From Achatina immaculata (lineage: Eukaryota; Mollusca; Gastropoda; Stylommatophora; Achatinidae), in the NCBI GenBank assembly GCA_009760885.1, contig CM019691.1, forward strand, positions 32,873,814-32,937,813: DNA of 64,000 nucleotides. The letters run 5' to 3'. Made by a program: the position numbers and the translations under genes. The notes under the pieces were generated by a model. The model was not told the origin of the DNA and did no database searches. It saw only the letters and a list, made by a program, of their open reading frames with translations. This document shows positions 11,896-23,266 of this stretch, one piece after another. Each line of letters starts with the position of its first letter. Within the stretch, counting starts at the first letter, position 1.

Positions 11896-12440
11896 GTCTG
11901 TGGTTGTGAAAATACGAGTGAATATGTGGAAATAGAGAATCACAACGGAAGTGAAGACGAAATGTTGTGTAAACTAGGACAAGACGATGAACATAGAACA
12001 CGCCTTAGTGAATGATTGTTACAAATCTTATAATATCAGGTTATGGTTTTGGAAAGTGTACAAAAAAGAGGTTGGCGAGAAGCATATGATTAATTTGATA
12101 TTTGCAATCAACATTTTAGTAGTCTACTTCTTTGTGGGAAAAGACGGCGGCTGAGAAAAGTTTTGTGAAACAAATAGTTCTTTTTTGGATGTATTTGTGT
12201 ATTACTCCGAGGTTGTAGGCTTTATCAAAGGTCATAGAAAACAGGGAATGAACTTAATATCGATGTTGGACTGCGAACAAACAACATTAACTATTTACAG
12301 TTTTGTTTCTTCTTTCATGACTGCGTGTTAAAAGCTCGTTGGGCCAATTTGCTTTTTCCCATTCATGATTGATGCTTGTAAGTACAATGTTTTCGTCTTC
12401 CATGAGGTTCTGGGTGTTTACTTTCATGACGTTCAAGATA

Positions 12441-12525
12441 CGAGGGGTGATTGATAAGTTCTCGGCGTAAGGTACAACGGATTATTTGCGGGCAATATTT
12501 GGGGGTTATTTGTTTGTTACCTGAC
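12441..12525 (+). mobile_element. Solo mariner end
   Basis: CGAGGGGTGATTGATAAGTT follows a TA at 12,439-12,440 and continues for about 70 bases in step with the left end of the mariner at 45,775. It then degrades. It is an end fragment in the host gene's second intron. Confidence 0.75.
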
Positions 12526-12540
12526 AAAACGATAAGTCAG

Positions 12541-12723
12541 CCCTGGTTCTTCCTCTTCTTCTTCTTCTTCTTCTTCGTCTTCTTCTTCTTCTTCTTCTTC
12601 TGCTTCTGCTTTTTCTTCTGCTTCTTCTTCTTTTTCTGCTTCTTTTTCTTCTTTTTCTACTTCTTCTTCTTCTTCTGCTTCTTTTTCTTCTTTTTCTGCT
12701 TCTTCTTCTTCTTCTTCTTCTGA
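12541..12723. repeat. (CTT)n-rich microsatellite
   Basis: About 180 bp of CTT with interspersed CTG and TTT triplets, directly right of the solo mariner end. The all-Phe/Cys open frame across it is not a gene. Confidence 0.95.
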
Positions 12724-12809
12724 ATCTGTTTACCTTATGCTGACTATTTCGTTTTAAGGCGGTTCACTCGTAGATGCTCATTTGCAAAACGGATGAAAGA
12801 AATTCTCAC

Positions 12810-12974
12810 CGGTGACGCAAGACCGATCGGGCACACACTGGCCTGCCTTCTCATCGAAACTATTGTAATCCTCGCATTGTTGGTAGACGGCTTCCCCCTT
12901 CTCGCACACAAAGAAAGCATAGCACACATCCGCAACTGCGTAGCTTGTGCCATCTGGGTACCCATCGCATGCAT
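12810..12974 (-). CDS. Host mucin/peritrophin-like gene, exon 2 (chitin-binding domain, CBM14)
   Basis: A 165-bp (55-codon) minus-strand exon bounded by acceptor 'ccacag|AT' (12,974/12,975) and donor 'ACCG|gtgaga' (12,810/12,809). An in-frame TGA just upstream leaves 'ccacag' as the only usable AG. The peptide runs DACDGYPDGTSYA, VCYAFFVCEKGEAV, QQCEDYNSFDEKAGQC and VPDRSC. This is the six-Cys, aromatic-rich pattern of peritrophin-A/CBM14, which binds chitin outside the cell. Phase 1 at both ends makes it a symmetric, shuffle-ready exon. The longest open frame over the locus is in a different frame and is a shadow. Confidence 0.8.
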
Positions 12975-13313
12975 CTGTGGATTCATTTTGCAGTCATCGC
13001 AAAATATAAATGCAACATGTAGAATAATGTTGTTCTATAACTGCGTCTAGGAAGGTCATACAGAAAGTTTTTTTGTGTGCTTCCTTGATGACACTTCATA
13101 TTAAAATATGACCAGTTAAATTAAGAAATATAATGTGAGAGATGATTATTAGCTTTAATGTAAGTACTAGTGATGCAGCCATGATATAACAATGTAATGG
13201 TGTGAACTATCATATTATTGATGAAAGGCCGTGCTACACTGACTGCGTCAGTTTTAACAAGTCCGATTTGCATGAAATGTTTGCAGTATGGACTCTATCT
13301 TATAGATACTTAC
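12975..13313 (-). other. Intron 1 between the repeat exon and the CBM14 exon
   Basis: The donor is 'GTAT|gtaagt' at 13,314/13,313 and the acceptor is 'ccacag' at 12,975-12,980 (minus strand). The 339 bp hold no other feature. Phases on the two sides agree. Confidence 0.7.
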
Positions 13314-15824
13314 ATACGCCCTTTGGAGGTTTGACTGTATGAGGAGGGTAATGAGATGAACCTGGGTAAGTTGCCTGGTTAGAGTAGACTGGCGGTTGAT
13401 AGGGTGGGTTGCTGGGAAGAGGGTACGGGCGTGGATTGATTGCTGCTTCAGAGTACTCAGCTGGTGGTGGGGGGTATGGTGGACTGCTTGTTGTAGGAGT
13501 TGTGACTGGTGTGTTACTTGTAGTAATTGTTGAGCCTGTTGGTGGAGCAGTGTAAGCTTGTGGTGGAGGGTATGGTGGACTGCTTGTTGTAGGAGTTGTG
13601 ACTGTTGAGCTACCTGTAGTAGTAGTAGTAGTAGTTGAGCCTGTTGGTGGAGCAGTGTAAGCTGGTGGTGGAGGGTATGGTAGACTGCTTGTTGCAGGAG
13701 TTGTGACTGTTGGGTTACCTGTAGTAGTAGTAGTAGTAGTAGTAGTTGAGCCTGTTGGTGGAGCAGTGTAAGCTGTTGGTGGAGGGTATGGTGGACTGCT
13801 TGTTGTAGGAGTTGTGACTGTTGGGTTACCTGTAGTAGTAGTAGTAGTTGAGCCTGTTGGTGGAGCAGTGTAAGCTGATGGTGGAGGGTATGGTGGACTG
13901 CTTGTTGTAGGAGTTGTGACTGTTGGGTTACCTGTAGTAGTAGTAGTGAGCCTGTTGGTGGAGCAGTGTAAGCTGTTGGTGGAGGGTATGGTGGACTGCT
14001 TGTTGTAGGAGTTGTGACTGTTGGGTTACCTGTAGTAGTAGTAGTTGAGCCTGTTGGTGGAGCAGTGTAAGCTGTTGGTGGAGGGTATGGTGGACTGCTT
14101 GTTGTAGCAGTTGTGACTGTTGGGTTACCTGTAGTAGTAGTAGTAGTAGTTGAGCCTGTTGGTGGAGCAGTGTAAGCTGGTTGGTGGAGGGTATGGTGGA
14201 CTGCTTGTTGTAGGAGTTGTGACTGTTGGATTACCTGTAGTAGTAGTAGTAGTTGAGCCTGTTGGTGGAGCAGTGTAAGCTGATGGTGGAGGGTATGGTG
14301 GACTGCTTGTTGTAGGAGTTGTGACTGTTGGGTTACCTGTAGTAGTAGTAGTAGTAGTTGAGCCTGTTGGTGGAGCAGTGTAAGCTGATGGTGGAGGGTA
14401 TGGTGGACTGCTTGTTGTAGAAGTTGTGACTGTTGGGTTACCTGTAGTAGTAGTAGTTGAGCCTGTTGGTGGAGCAGTGTAAGCTGGTGGTGGAGGGTAT
14501 GGTGGACTGCTTGTTGTAGCAGTTGTGACTGTTGGGCTACCTGTAGTAGTAGTAGTAGTTGAACCTGGTGATGGAGCAGTGTAAGCTGATGGTGGAGGGT
14601 ATGGTGGACTGCTTGTTGTAGGAGTTGTGACTGTTGGGTTACCTGTAGTAGTAGTAGTAGTTGAGCCTGTTGGTGGAGCAGTGTAAGCTGATGGTGGAGG
14701 GTATGGTGGACTGCTTTTTGTAGCAGTTGTAACTGTTGGGCTACCTGTAGTAGTAGTAGTAGTTGAACCCGGTGATGGAGCAGTGTAAGCTGATGGTGGA
14801 GGGTATGGTGGACTGCTTGTTGTAGAAGTTGTGACTGTTGGGTTACCTGTAGTAGTAGTAGTAGTAGTAGTAGTAGTTGAGCCTGTTGGTGGAGCAGTGT
14901 AAGCTGATGGTGGAGGGTATGGTGGACTGCTTGTTGTAGGAGTTGTGACTGTTGGGTTACCTGTAATAGTAGTGGTAGTAGTTGAACCTGTTGGTGGAGC
15001 AGTGTAAGCTGATGGTGGAGGGTATGGTGGACTGCTTGTTGTAGAAGTTGTGACTGTTGGGTTACCTGTAGTAGTAGTGGTAGTAATTGAGCCTGTTGGT
15101 GGAGCAGTGTAAGCTGATGGTGGAGGGTATGGTGGACTGCTTGTTGTACCAGTTGTGACTGTTGGGCTACCTGTAGTAGTAGTAGTAGTAGTTGAACCCG
15201 GTGATGGAGCAGTGTAAGCTGACGGTGGAGGGTATGGTGGACTGCTTGTTGTAGGAGTTGTGACTGTTGGGTTACCTGTAGTAGTAGTAGTAGTAGTAGT
15301 TGAACCTGGTGGTGGAGCAGTGTAAGCTGATGGTGGAGGGTATGGTGGACTGCTTGTTGTAGGAGTTGTGACTGGTGTGTTACCTGTAGTAGTAGTAGTA
15401 GTAGTTGAGCCTGTTGGTGGAGCAGTGTAAGCTGATGGTGGAGGGTATGGTGGACTGCTTGTTGTAGCAGTTGTGACTGTTGGGTTACCTGTAGTAGTAG
15501 TAGTAGTTGAGCCTGTTGGTGGAGCAGTGTAAGCTGATGGTGGAGGGTATGGTGGACTGCTTGTTGTAGGAGTTGTGACTGTTGGGTTACCTGTAGTAGT
15601 AGTAGTAGATGAGCCTATTGGTGGAGCAGTGTAAGCTGGTGGTGGTGGGTATGGTGGACTGCTTGTTGTAAGAGTTGGGTCTGGATAAGTTGTTGGGTTA
15701 CTTGTAGTGGTAGGTGGGACTAGGTATGGTGGTGTGACAGGGTACCGCGCACATGTCACAACAACTAGAGCTGTTGCAATGATCATCTGAGTGAATCCCA
15801 TTTTGTCGAGGTTCTAGAATCCGT
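13314..15824 (-). CDS. Host mucin/peritrophin-like gene, exon 1 with signal peptide and P/T-rich repeats
   Basis: Translation starts at the ATG ending at 15,801. The peptide MGFTQMIIATALVVVTCA is a classical signal peptide. Upstream, 'tttctacag|acgg' at 15,825 looks like a splice acceptor, so a 5'-UTR exon should lie further right. About 22 units follow of roughly SSPPYPPPSAYTAPPTGS + poly-Thr + GNPTVTT (~33 residues). Then comes a Pro/Tyr-rich linker (PYQPPVYSNQATYPGSSHYP) and a donor at 13,314. An extra T at about 14,181 breaks the frame, with a stop reached at 14,125. A missing T at about 13,939 restores it. Such a protein would be a heavily O-glycosylated secreted mucin with chitin-binding ends, for example in mucus, a peritrophic membrane, shell or egg capsule. 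That role is inference. Confidence 0.78.
13455..15690 (-). repeat. Coding minisatellite, about 22 units of ~90-115 bp
   Basis: The word 'gggtatggtggactgcttgt' recurs about every 100 bases. Length varies chiefly in the (GTA)n run, which is ACT/Thr codons on the coding strand (5 to 10 Thr). Differences between units are mainly multiples of three, as expected under coding constraint. Confidence 0.93.
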
Positions 15825-15993
15825 CTGTAGAAACAGGAAGAAATAAAATGTGAAAGGAGCAGAGTATTCAGTAGCATGTACCTAATTTACACATAATATC
15901 CTCTCTTATCTCTTAAGAGTTCTCAGAAGCGGATGCATCGCTTTGCTAAGCAGTCTACAGTGATACCTCATTTCACTAACAGAGGGCTTCCAT

Positions 15994-17690
15994 AAACAGC
16001 CTCAAAAACAACAAACGACATTTTTTTTGGGGCTTGCAATGTTCGATTTGTCTTCAGTTTTGGCTCTCATTTCCTTTTCAAATGGTGTTGTGTAACTAAG
16101 TAAAGTCTCATCACTTGTGGAGAAAAAAAAGTCATTTGCTGTTTCTCTGACGATAGAAAAATCTCATTCATATGAATTCCTAACAAAACATCGTTTTATC
16201 ATATTTGTGAAGCATGATATGGCAAGGAAATGCCGGCAGTGGTTTCCCTGTGCATTCCCCTTGGCTTGCATACAGTTTTCTCCGATTGCCTTCGTCTAGA
16301 GAGACTCACACGCAAGACAGCATGGTACCTGCTGGTCTGCTGCTGTTTCTTATTATGTTGTTGTTTAGACAAACTCCTCCAACTGGAAACATGCAATATC
16401 CTAGACTGACAGAGAAAAATACAGGAAAGACAAGGTCCTCAAAGAAATTTCAGAAAAGAGAAAAACTAGTTAACATGATAAGAAAAGGGCAGTCAAAATT
16501 TGTTGTATATGTCGTGAGAAGAGAGGCTCGGTAATGACTGGAAAATTAAAGGGGAGGGGGAAGGAAGAGAGGAAGGCCAAGAGAAAGATATATCAGTGGA
16601 AAGTGGCAGGGATAAAGAAAGTAGCTGAATTAATCCGAAACCCCAAGGACCGCATAAGATGGAGAAGTAATATTCGCAAAAGTTATCAAAGATAATAATA
16701 ATAATAATAATAATTTCGCTGGGGGTTTTTTTTCATGTTTTTCATCAATCTCGAAACATCCTTCTGCACTGATATAATACCGGATTGAGGATGTGGTTAT
16801 CATTCCGGCCATCTTAATCTTCCACTATCAGCGTGAATGGAAACTTAAGAAGTCTGCAGCATCTCACGTGTGATCTGACCTCCATTTGTTTCGAAATCAG
16901 GGAATATTGAAACTAGTACGGGTTTTTTTTTATAATTCATTCCACCACACTTCAGAGTAATCAGTATCCTTCTCTTCTGCTGTTGTTTCCTTATTCTTGG
17001 CTTTATTTGCCTGTTTGGTAATGACTTTGTTTGGATCAAGACAGACTGCTGGGAATGTTTTCTACTCACTGAGGTGGAGTTCTTTTTCAAGTTATGCTTT
17101 TGTGTTTATCTACCCCTGTCAGACGAACCACAGCATTCTCGGTATTTGTAGTCATCATCTGGAATATGCTGCATAATCTGTTCATACTATTAATCAGTGA
17201 CTGCAAAGCAAGGTTCACCTTGAGCCGTAATAACTGCATTGTCAAAGAAAAGCCAGAAAACTCCTTGATTCTGACTTCCGTTGTTGGTGTTGTATTTCTA
17301 ACTTATCAACAAACAAACAAACAAACAAACAAACAAACAAACAAACAAACAAATTTCGCAATGGACTGATAACATTGCATGAATGAAGACAACTGATGTC
17401 TTGTTTGGATGCGCTGTAGAGGAAGCTTTAGCTACACTCTTTAAAACCTGAAAAGTTCAAGAATGATTGTTTCGCGCCTTTTCAAAGCCCAAATGTTACA
17501 CATTTAATGTTTTTGCACGTTATTATCTGGCGTATTTCACACATGTGACTGATTTTGAATGCATATTTACTTGTAACTAGACTAGATATTAAAGTAGATT
17601 ATTTTGTGTCTTGCTATACATATCAAACGTCACAGTATACACCTGCACATGAAATCAAAGATAACGAGGCGCAATTTTAATCCCATAAAC
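15994..17690. repeat. 1.69-kb tandem duplication, unit 1
   Basis: Begins 'cataaacagcctcaaaaaca' and is followed directly by a near-identical unit. It contains a degenerate LINE 3' end (16,395-16,720), an (AAT)n run and an (AAAC)n run. No host gene is evident. Confidence 0.92.
16395..16720 (+). pseudogene. LINE-G 3'-end relic (copy in duplication unit 1)
   Basis: Plus-strand frames read LVNMIRKGQSKFVVYVVRRE, then GKLKGRGKEERKAKRKI, then VAELIRNPKDRIRWRSNIRK. This is the C-terminal order of LINE-B-like proteins (GHVMRRxG.., GRxRGR.., DRxxWRSMI). An (AAT)n tail follows. Frameshifts and stops are present. The same relic lies in unit 2 at about 18,088-18,400. Confidence 0.6.
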
Positions 17691-19353
17691 AGCCTCAAAA
17701 ACAACAAACGACATTTTTTTTGGGGCTTGCAATGTTCGATTTGTCTTCAGTTTTGGCTCTCATTTCCTTTTCAAATGGTGTTGTGTAACTAAGTAAAGTC
17801 TCATCACTTGTGGAGAAAAAAAAGTCATTTGCTGTTTCTCTGACGATAGAAAAATCTCATTCATATGAATTCCTAACAAAACATCGTTTTATCATATTTG
17901 TGAAGCATGATATGGCAAGGAAATGCCGGCAGTGGTTTCCCTGTGCATTCCCCTTGGCTTGCATACAGTTTTCTCCGATTGCCTTCGTCTAGAGAGACTC
18001 ACACGCAAGACAGCATGGTACCTGCTGGTCTGCTGCTGTTTCTTATTATGTTGTTGTTTAGACAAACTCCTCCAACTGGAAACATGCAATATCCTAGACT
18101 GACAGAGAAAAATACAGGAAAGACAAGGTCCTCACAGAAATTTCAGAAAAGAGAAAAACTAGTTAACATGATAAGAAAAGGGCAGTCAAAATTTGTTGTA
18201 TATGTCGTGAGAAGAAAGGCTCGGTAATGACTGGAAAATTAAAGGGGGGGGGGAAGGAAGAGAGGAAGGCCAAGAGAAAGATATATCAGTGGAAAGTGGC
18301 AGGGATAAAGAAAGTAGCTGAATTAATCCGAAACCCCGAGGACCACATAAGATGGAGAAGTAATATTCGCAAAAGTTATCAAAGATAATAATAATAATAA
18401 TAATTTCGCTGGGGTTTTTTTTCATGTTTTTCATCAATCTCGAAACATCCTTCTGCACTGATATAATACCGGATTGAGGATGTGGTTATCATTCCGGCCA
18501 TCTTAATCTTCCACTATCAGCGTGAATGGAAACTTAAGAAGTCTGCAGCATCTCACGTGTGATCTGACCTCCATTTGTTTCGAAATCAGGGAATATTGAA
18601 ACTAGTACGGGTTTTTTTTTATAATTCATTCCACCACACTTCAGAGTAATCAGTATCCTTCTCTTCTGCTGTTGTTTCCTTATTCTTGGCTTTATTTGCC
18701 TGTTTGGTAATGACTTTGTTTGGATCAAGACAGACTGCTGGGAATGTTTTCTACTCACTGAGGTGGAGTTCTTTTTCAAGTTATGCTTTTGTGTTTATCT
18801 ACCCCTGTCAGACGAACCACAGCATTCTCGGTATTTGTAGTCATCATCTGGAATATGCTGCATAATCTGTTCATACTATTAATCAGTGACTGCAAAGCAA
18901 GGTTCACCTTGAGCCGTAATAACTGCATTGTCAAAGAAAAGCCAGAAAACTCCTTGATTCTGACTTCCGTTGTTGGTGTTGTATTTCTAACTTATCAACA
19001 AACAAACAAACAAACAAACAAATTTCGCAATGGACTGATAACATTGCATGAATGAAGACAACTGCTGTCTTGTTTGGATGCGCTGTAGAGGAAGCTTTAG
19101 CTACACTCTTTAAAACCTGAAAAGTTCAAGAATGATTGTTTCGCGCCTTTTCAAAGCCCAAATGTTACACATTTAATGTTTTTGCACGTTATTATCTGGC
19201 GTATTTCACACATGTGACTGATTTTGAATGCATATTTACTTGTAACTAGACTAGATATTAAAGTAGATTATTTTGTGTCTTGCTATACATATCAAACGTC
19301 ACAGTATACACCTGCACATGAAATCAAAGATAACGAGGCGCAATTTTAATCCC
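17691..19353. repeat. 1.69-kb tandem duplication, unit 2
   Basis: Nearly identical to unit 1, differing at scattered bases and in AAT/AAAC run lengths. It ends at 'aattttaatccc', followed at 19,355 by an uninterrupted A-run of about 17. Confidence 0.92.
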
Positions 19354-19369
19354 AAAAAAAAAAAAAAAA

Positions 19370-20734
19370 TCCCAGCACTTCAAAGAGGTTTTCAGTTATA
19401 TGTTATTTTTACTCTGTGGGCGGACGCTCAGCATATAAACAGAGGTTGAACATTTTCTGCTTATATTTCTAGCTTATGTTAATATAAACTTATATAATGA
19501 AGGAGGCCACGTGCCAGTCTTGAACTGAGTTAATGTTTATTAACATTCTATGAAATGTACACCATTAATGCGAGATTTTTCCACGAGGAAGAACTTGTGA
19601 AAGACCGGGTCGTGTGATGAGCAACTCTGCGCAAGGACGCAAAATCATTTGAGAAGGAAATGAAGTCCAATCTTGAAATTACAAGATGCAAACGCAAAGA
19701 AACTGGAATATGCAGCACAAACATTGCTTGCTGTTACAGCGGTCGGCAATTTAAATCACCTATTGTAGTCAGCCACGACGTGACAAGAACTGTTCAGCAA
19801 GATGATGCTATACAAAACTCACACAAGTTGATGTATGCCTTCTTCAAGGCCGGCCTTAGAGACGACATAAATGCCAACACCTGTTTATAACACAGATTGC
19901 TTATGTTGCTAGAAATTATCTAAAAACATTTTAAGTTGCACTGCCTTATAAGGAACATTGTAGCTACTGGGACAGTTTTAGACTTTCAGGTGAAAACTAT
20001 CAGAAGACAGACAACAATGTGATGGTTTATAGCATGAAAAGGATACAGAAATATTTAGAACTTTTTGTTCAGGGCTATGGACAAACTCTTACTTAAAGCG
20101 ATGCAGACAAAACAATGCGAAGACAAAAGCTAGAATCAGGTACGCTGGAACATGTACTGAAACTAGCCAGCGTGGCCAAGAAAAAGTGAGCAACGCTGGA
20201 AGATAAAAAGATTTGCTTTGCATGTGTTTGTTTTCAGCACATAAAGCGTACAACGATTTCTTCGTGGTCGGATAAATAAATAAATACAGCATTTGCGTCA
20301 AGATTTTCATCATGCGTCTGCCTTTCGATAGTCAGTAGTTGTTAGACAAAGAATACAAGTGAATAAATCAGCTTCTTCAGGTTAGTCATTAATTTATCAT
20401 CATCATCATCGTCATCGTGTATCATCTTTCCACTGACAGTTGACTGTAACTAGTTTGCAGAGTACTCTTTGTCAACCCTCAAACGCTTAATATTCATATG
20501 CATTTAGATACTACAGTTTTGTAGTTTAGTCACTAAGACCACATGCCTACAATTATTTGGTGTAAAATATTGCTTGCCAGAATGGACATCTGTATTTAAA
20601 ACTTCGAAATTTTAACATATTATTATTACTATTATTATTATTATTACTTTTAACGAAGGAACACCATCTCAGTTTTTGCAAGCATAAATAGAGTAAATGA
20701 CTTACAGATGTCGAAGAACATAACTTTCTCGGTT
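19370..20734. other. No recognisable gene
   Basis: A 76-codon plus frame at 19,660-19,890 (KSNLEITRCKRKETG...) has no domain I know. There are short (ATC)n and (ATT)n runs near 20,395 and 20,620. Confidence 0.4.
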
Positions 20735-21000
20735 TTGTACGTGAACTAACATTAGCAGTTCGATTTAGAAAAGAATACTTTCCATACCTAAAGTTTCATT
20801 ATACATGGTTAACACTAGCAGCTTGATGAAGAATCATTATACATGGTTAACATTAGCAGCTTGATGAAGAAACGAATATTTTCTATACCTAAACTTTTCT
20901 TATACATTGCTAACATTAGCAGCTCGATGCAGAAACTAATACTTTCTATACCTAAATTGTTGTCATTCAGCGCTAAAATTAGCATCTTGATGTATAAAAG
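20735..21000. repeat. ~76-bp degenerate tandem repeat
   Basis: 'gctaacattagcagctcgatg' and 'ttctatacctaaa' recur four to five times with drift. A related piece follows the SINE fragment at 21,125-21,180. Confidence 0.75.
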
Positions 21001-21002
21001 GG

Positions 21003-21122
21003 CCAGGCGTGATACTGACCATATCACCCTCTAGTGTGCTGACAGGTCAAGGAAAATATGGGCACTAACACCATATCCCTATGTGCCACCAAGGCATGAG
21101 AGGATTATCTTTACCTTTACCT
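21003..21122 (+). mobile_element. SINE 3'-part fragment
   Basis: 'actgaccatatcaccctct' and 'tgctgacaggtcaaggaaaa' match the body of the SINE at 57.6-57.8 kb and the piece at 47.16 kb. It ends in 'ctttacctttaccta'. Confidence 0.6.
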
Positions 21123-21559
21123 ATGTATAAAACAAATACGCTCTATACCTAAACCTTTCTTATACATCGCTAAACTACCGGATCTCTAGGTGCTCCATTA
21201 GTGTTGGATGAAGACTCACCTCTGTTGTACCTGACACAGGGACTTCAAGCCGGCGAGTGATAAACTGAGACTATAAATGCTCAACTTTATATACATACAG
21301 TTTCTTTCACATTTGGGCACGCGGATGTTTCTCTTAGCTCCTAATCCTTGCCTGAGATTTCTAGCATTAACGTGTTTAAATGTGCATGTTTAAGTAAAAA
21401 TGTTGCCACCGATGTCACACCTTTGATTTCGTAATTTGTCTTTTATCGTTTGCGAAATCTGTTTCATGAATTAATCATTGTGGATTGGCTAGATCTGTTA
21501 CAAAAGCAAGCGAGAAAGGCCAGTAGGATTACGCAAACCGTCTCCACCCTTAATTCTCT

Positions 21560-22315
21560 CTCTCTCTCTGAACCTTAAGTGCCCAGGGCACAAGGGGCTT
21601 CCGCAAGGGTTTTCCACAAATGCCTGTCCTTTGCCTTTTTTTCTGCTCTTGCCCAGGTGAGCCCTCTATTGCTCAACATCCTTTCTGTTGTTCTTCTCCA
21701 TGTCTCTTTTGGTCTACCCTTACTTCTGCTCCCCTGTGGTGTCCATCTTAGTGCTATTTTTGGTAGTGAGTTGTCAGTCATTCGGAGCACATGTCCCAAC
21801 CATCGCCAGCGTCTTTCCTCAGTAATTGTTGTCAGTGGTTTCATCTGCATTTCTGCTAATAAGATGTTATTTCTTATGGTGTTTGGCCAAAATATTTTTC
21901 TAATTCTTAGTAAACATTTAGTCTGGAAAGAATTCAACTTGTTTTCTATGGTTTTGGTGATTTTCCAGCATTCACTTCCATAGAGTAGTACACTTAGAAC
22001 ATTACTCTTAAATATCCTGATTTTTATATTTATGCTTAGTTTTTTTTTATTTCCATATAGTCCGCAGCATAACAAAAGCCTGGTTTGCTTTAGTAAGTGT
22101 GCTGTTGATGTCCTCTGTACTGTCTCCATTTTCTACTACTCTGCTGCCAAGGTATACAAATTCGTTGACCTCCTCCACTAACTTGTTATCTACTCTGAGT
22201 ACATTTCTGTTGTTCACATTTTGCTTCATTAACTTTGTCTTTCCTACGTTGATCTTTAGTCCTATGTTGTTTGCATTCTGAGTTAGCTTGTTTATTTTAT
22301 CTTGCATATCTTTGT
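21560..22315 (-). pseudogene. LINE-D: truncated LINE C-terminal region
   Basis: Minus-strand frames show NNIGLKINVGKTKLM and EFVYLGSRVVENGD (22,310-22,050), then after one frameshift LLYGSECWKITK, WRWLGHVLRM, KIALRWTPQGSRSKGRPKET and LTWARAEKKAKDR. This is the RT thumb and C-terminal zone of an RTE/Jockey-type LINE. The RT active site and endonuclease are absent (5' truncation). It is a different family from LINE-A, B and C, with no close second copy here. Confidence 0.8.
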
Positions 22316-22319
22316 GCCA

Positions 22320-23145
22320 CCCTTAATTATCCATCAGTTATTTCCAACAGTTTTGACCTTTCTTTAACAGATACTTTATAACTGAAGGACACGTTTCAGA
22401 AAACTGGAAATAATTTATCGCCCCACCCCCTCCTCCCCTTGCTCTGGTGAGTTAATCAATGATTAACAGATAAAGATTAACCTGCTTAAATTTGAACCGA
22501 ACGTTATCTTCTGTGTCGATGTTCGTAAAGAAGCGGAGGATAAGATGGCAGAGCTGATACCCTCGCCTCACCTGAGTATGTCAAGAATGGGTCAGTCACT
22601 CTCTTCTTATTGCTTTAAGATAACTAATGTTTGAAGATGACCAAGGATGAAAGACATTTAATGGTTTCATTTAATTTTAGTGAGAATTGATTACAACCTC
22701 CCCCCTCCCCACTAAAAAAAATCTGTTAGTCACGTGACGAAGAAGAAAACAACTGGCAAACCCCCCAAGAAAGAAACGCACATGTATAAAACACCAGAAA
22801 GTCAAGCGTGAAAACTGTTAACACACAGTAGTGAATGTGTGATCTCTTGAAGCATGAAAAGAATTCTGATACTGTGAAGTGATACAGAATCTGTGACATA
22901 CCACATTGACGATAATTACGTTAAGTGACGTGTCGTTATGCAGATCAACACGTCTTCTCTTACTAGTCACCAGCGCCTGGAATCAGGGATAGACTGGTGA
23001 TACCTATCAAAAGAAAGACTAGTCTGTACGGTTTTTGCTATGAAACGTCGGCTAGACCCATCTGAAAACGAACAAACGAACTTTATCTTCAAAGCGTGGC
23101 GAAGTGGACGTGCAAGTTTGTATTCTATTCTCCCTGTAAACACTT
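22320..23145. other. No recognisable gene
   Basis: Unique-looking sequence. I see no domain-bearing frame or repeat unit. Confidence 0.4.
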
Positions 23146-23149
23146 TCGC

Positions 23150-23266
23150 TACATAGTCTATACACTTTTTTTTCTAGGACACGTTTGCTAGTCTAATCTA
23201 CACACATTTGCTAGTCTAATCTACACACTTTTGCTAGTCTAATCTACACACTTTTGCTAGTCTGAT
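23150..23266. repeat. 23-bp minisatellite, block 1
   Basis: Units of 'tttgctagtctaatctacac'. This is the left edge of an array that continues at 24,344-24,500, 31,985-32,935 and 35,115-35,260. Confidence 0.85.

Noticed and set aside
12451..12723. 90-codon Phe-rich ORF
   Set aside because: It is translation of the CTT microsatellite attached to a mariner end.
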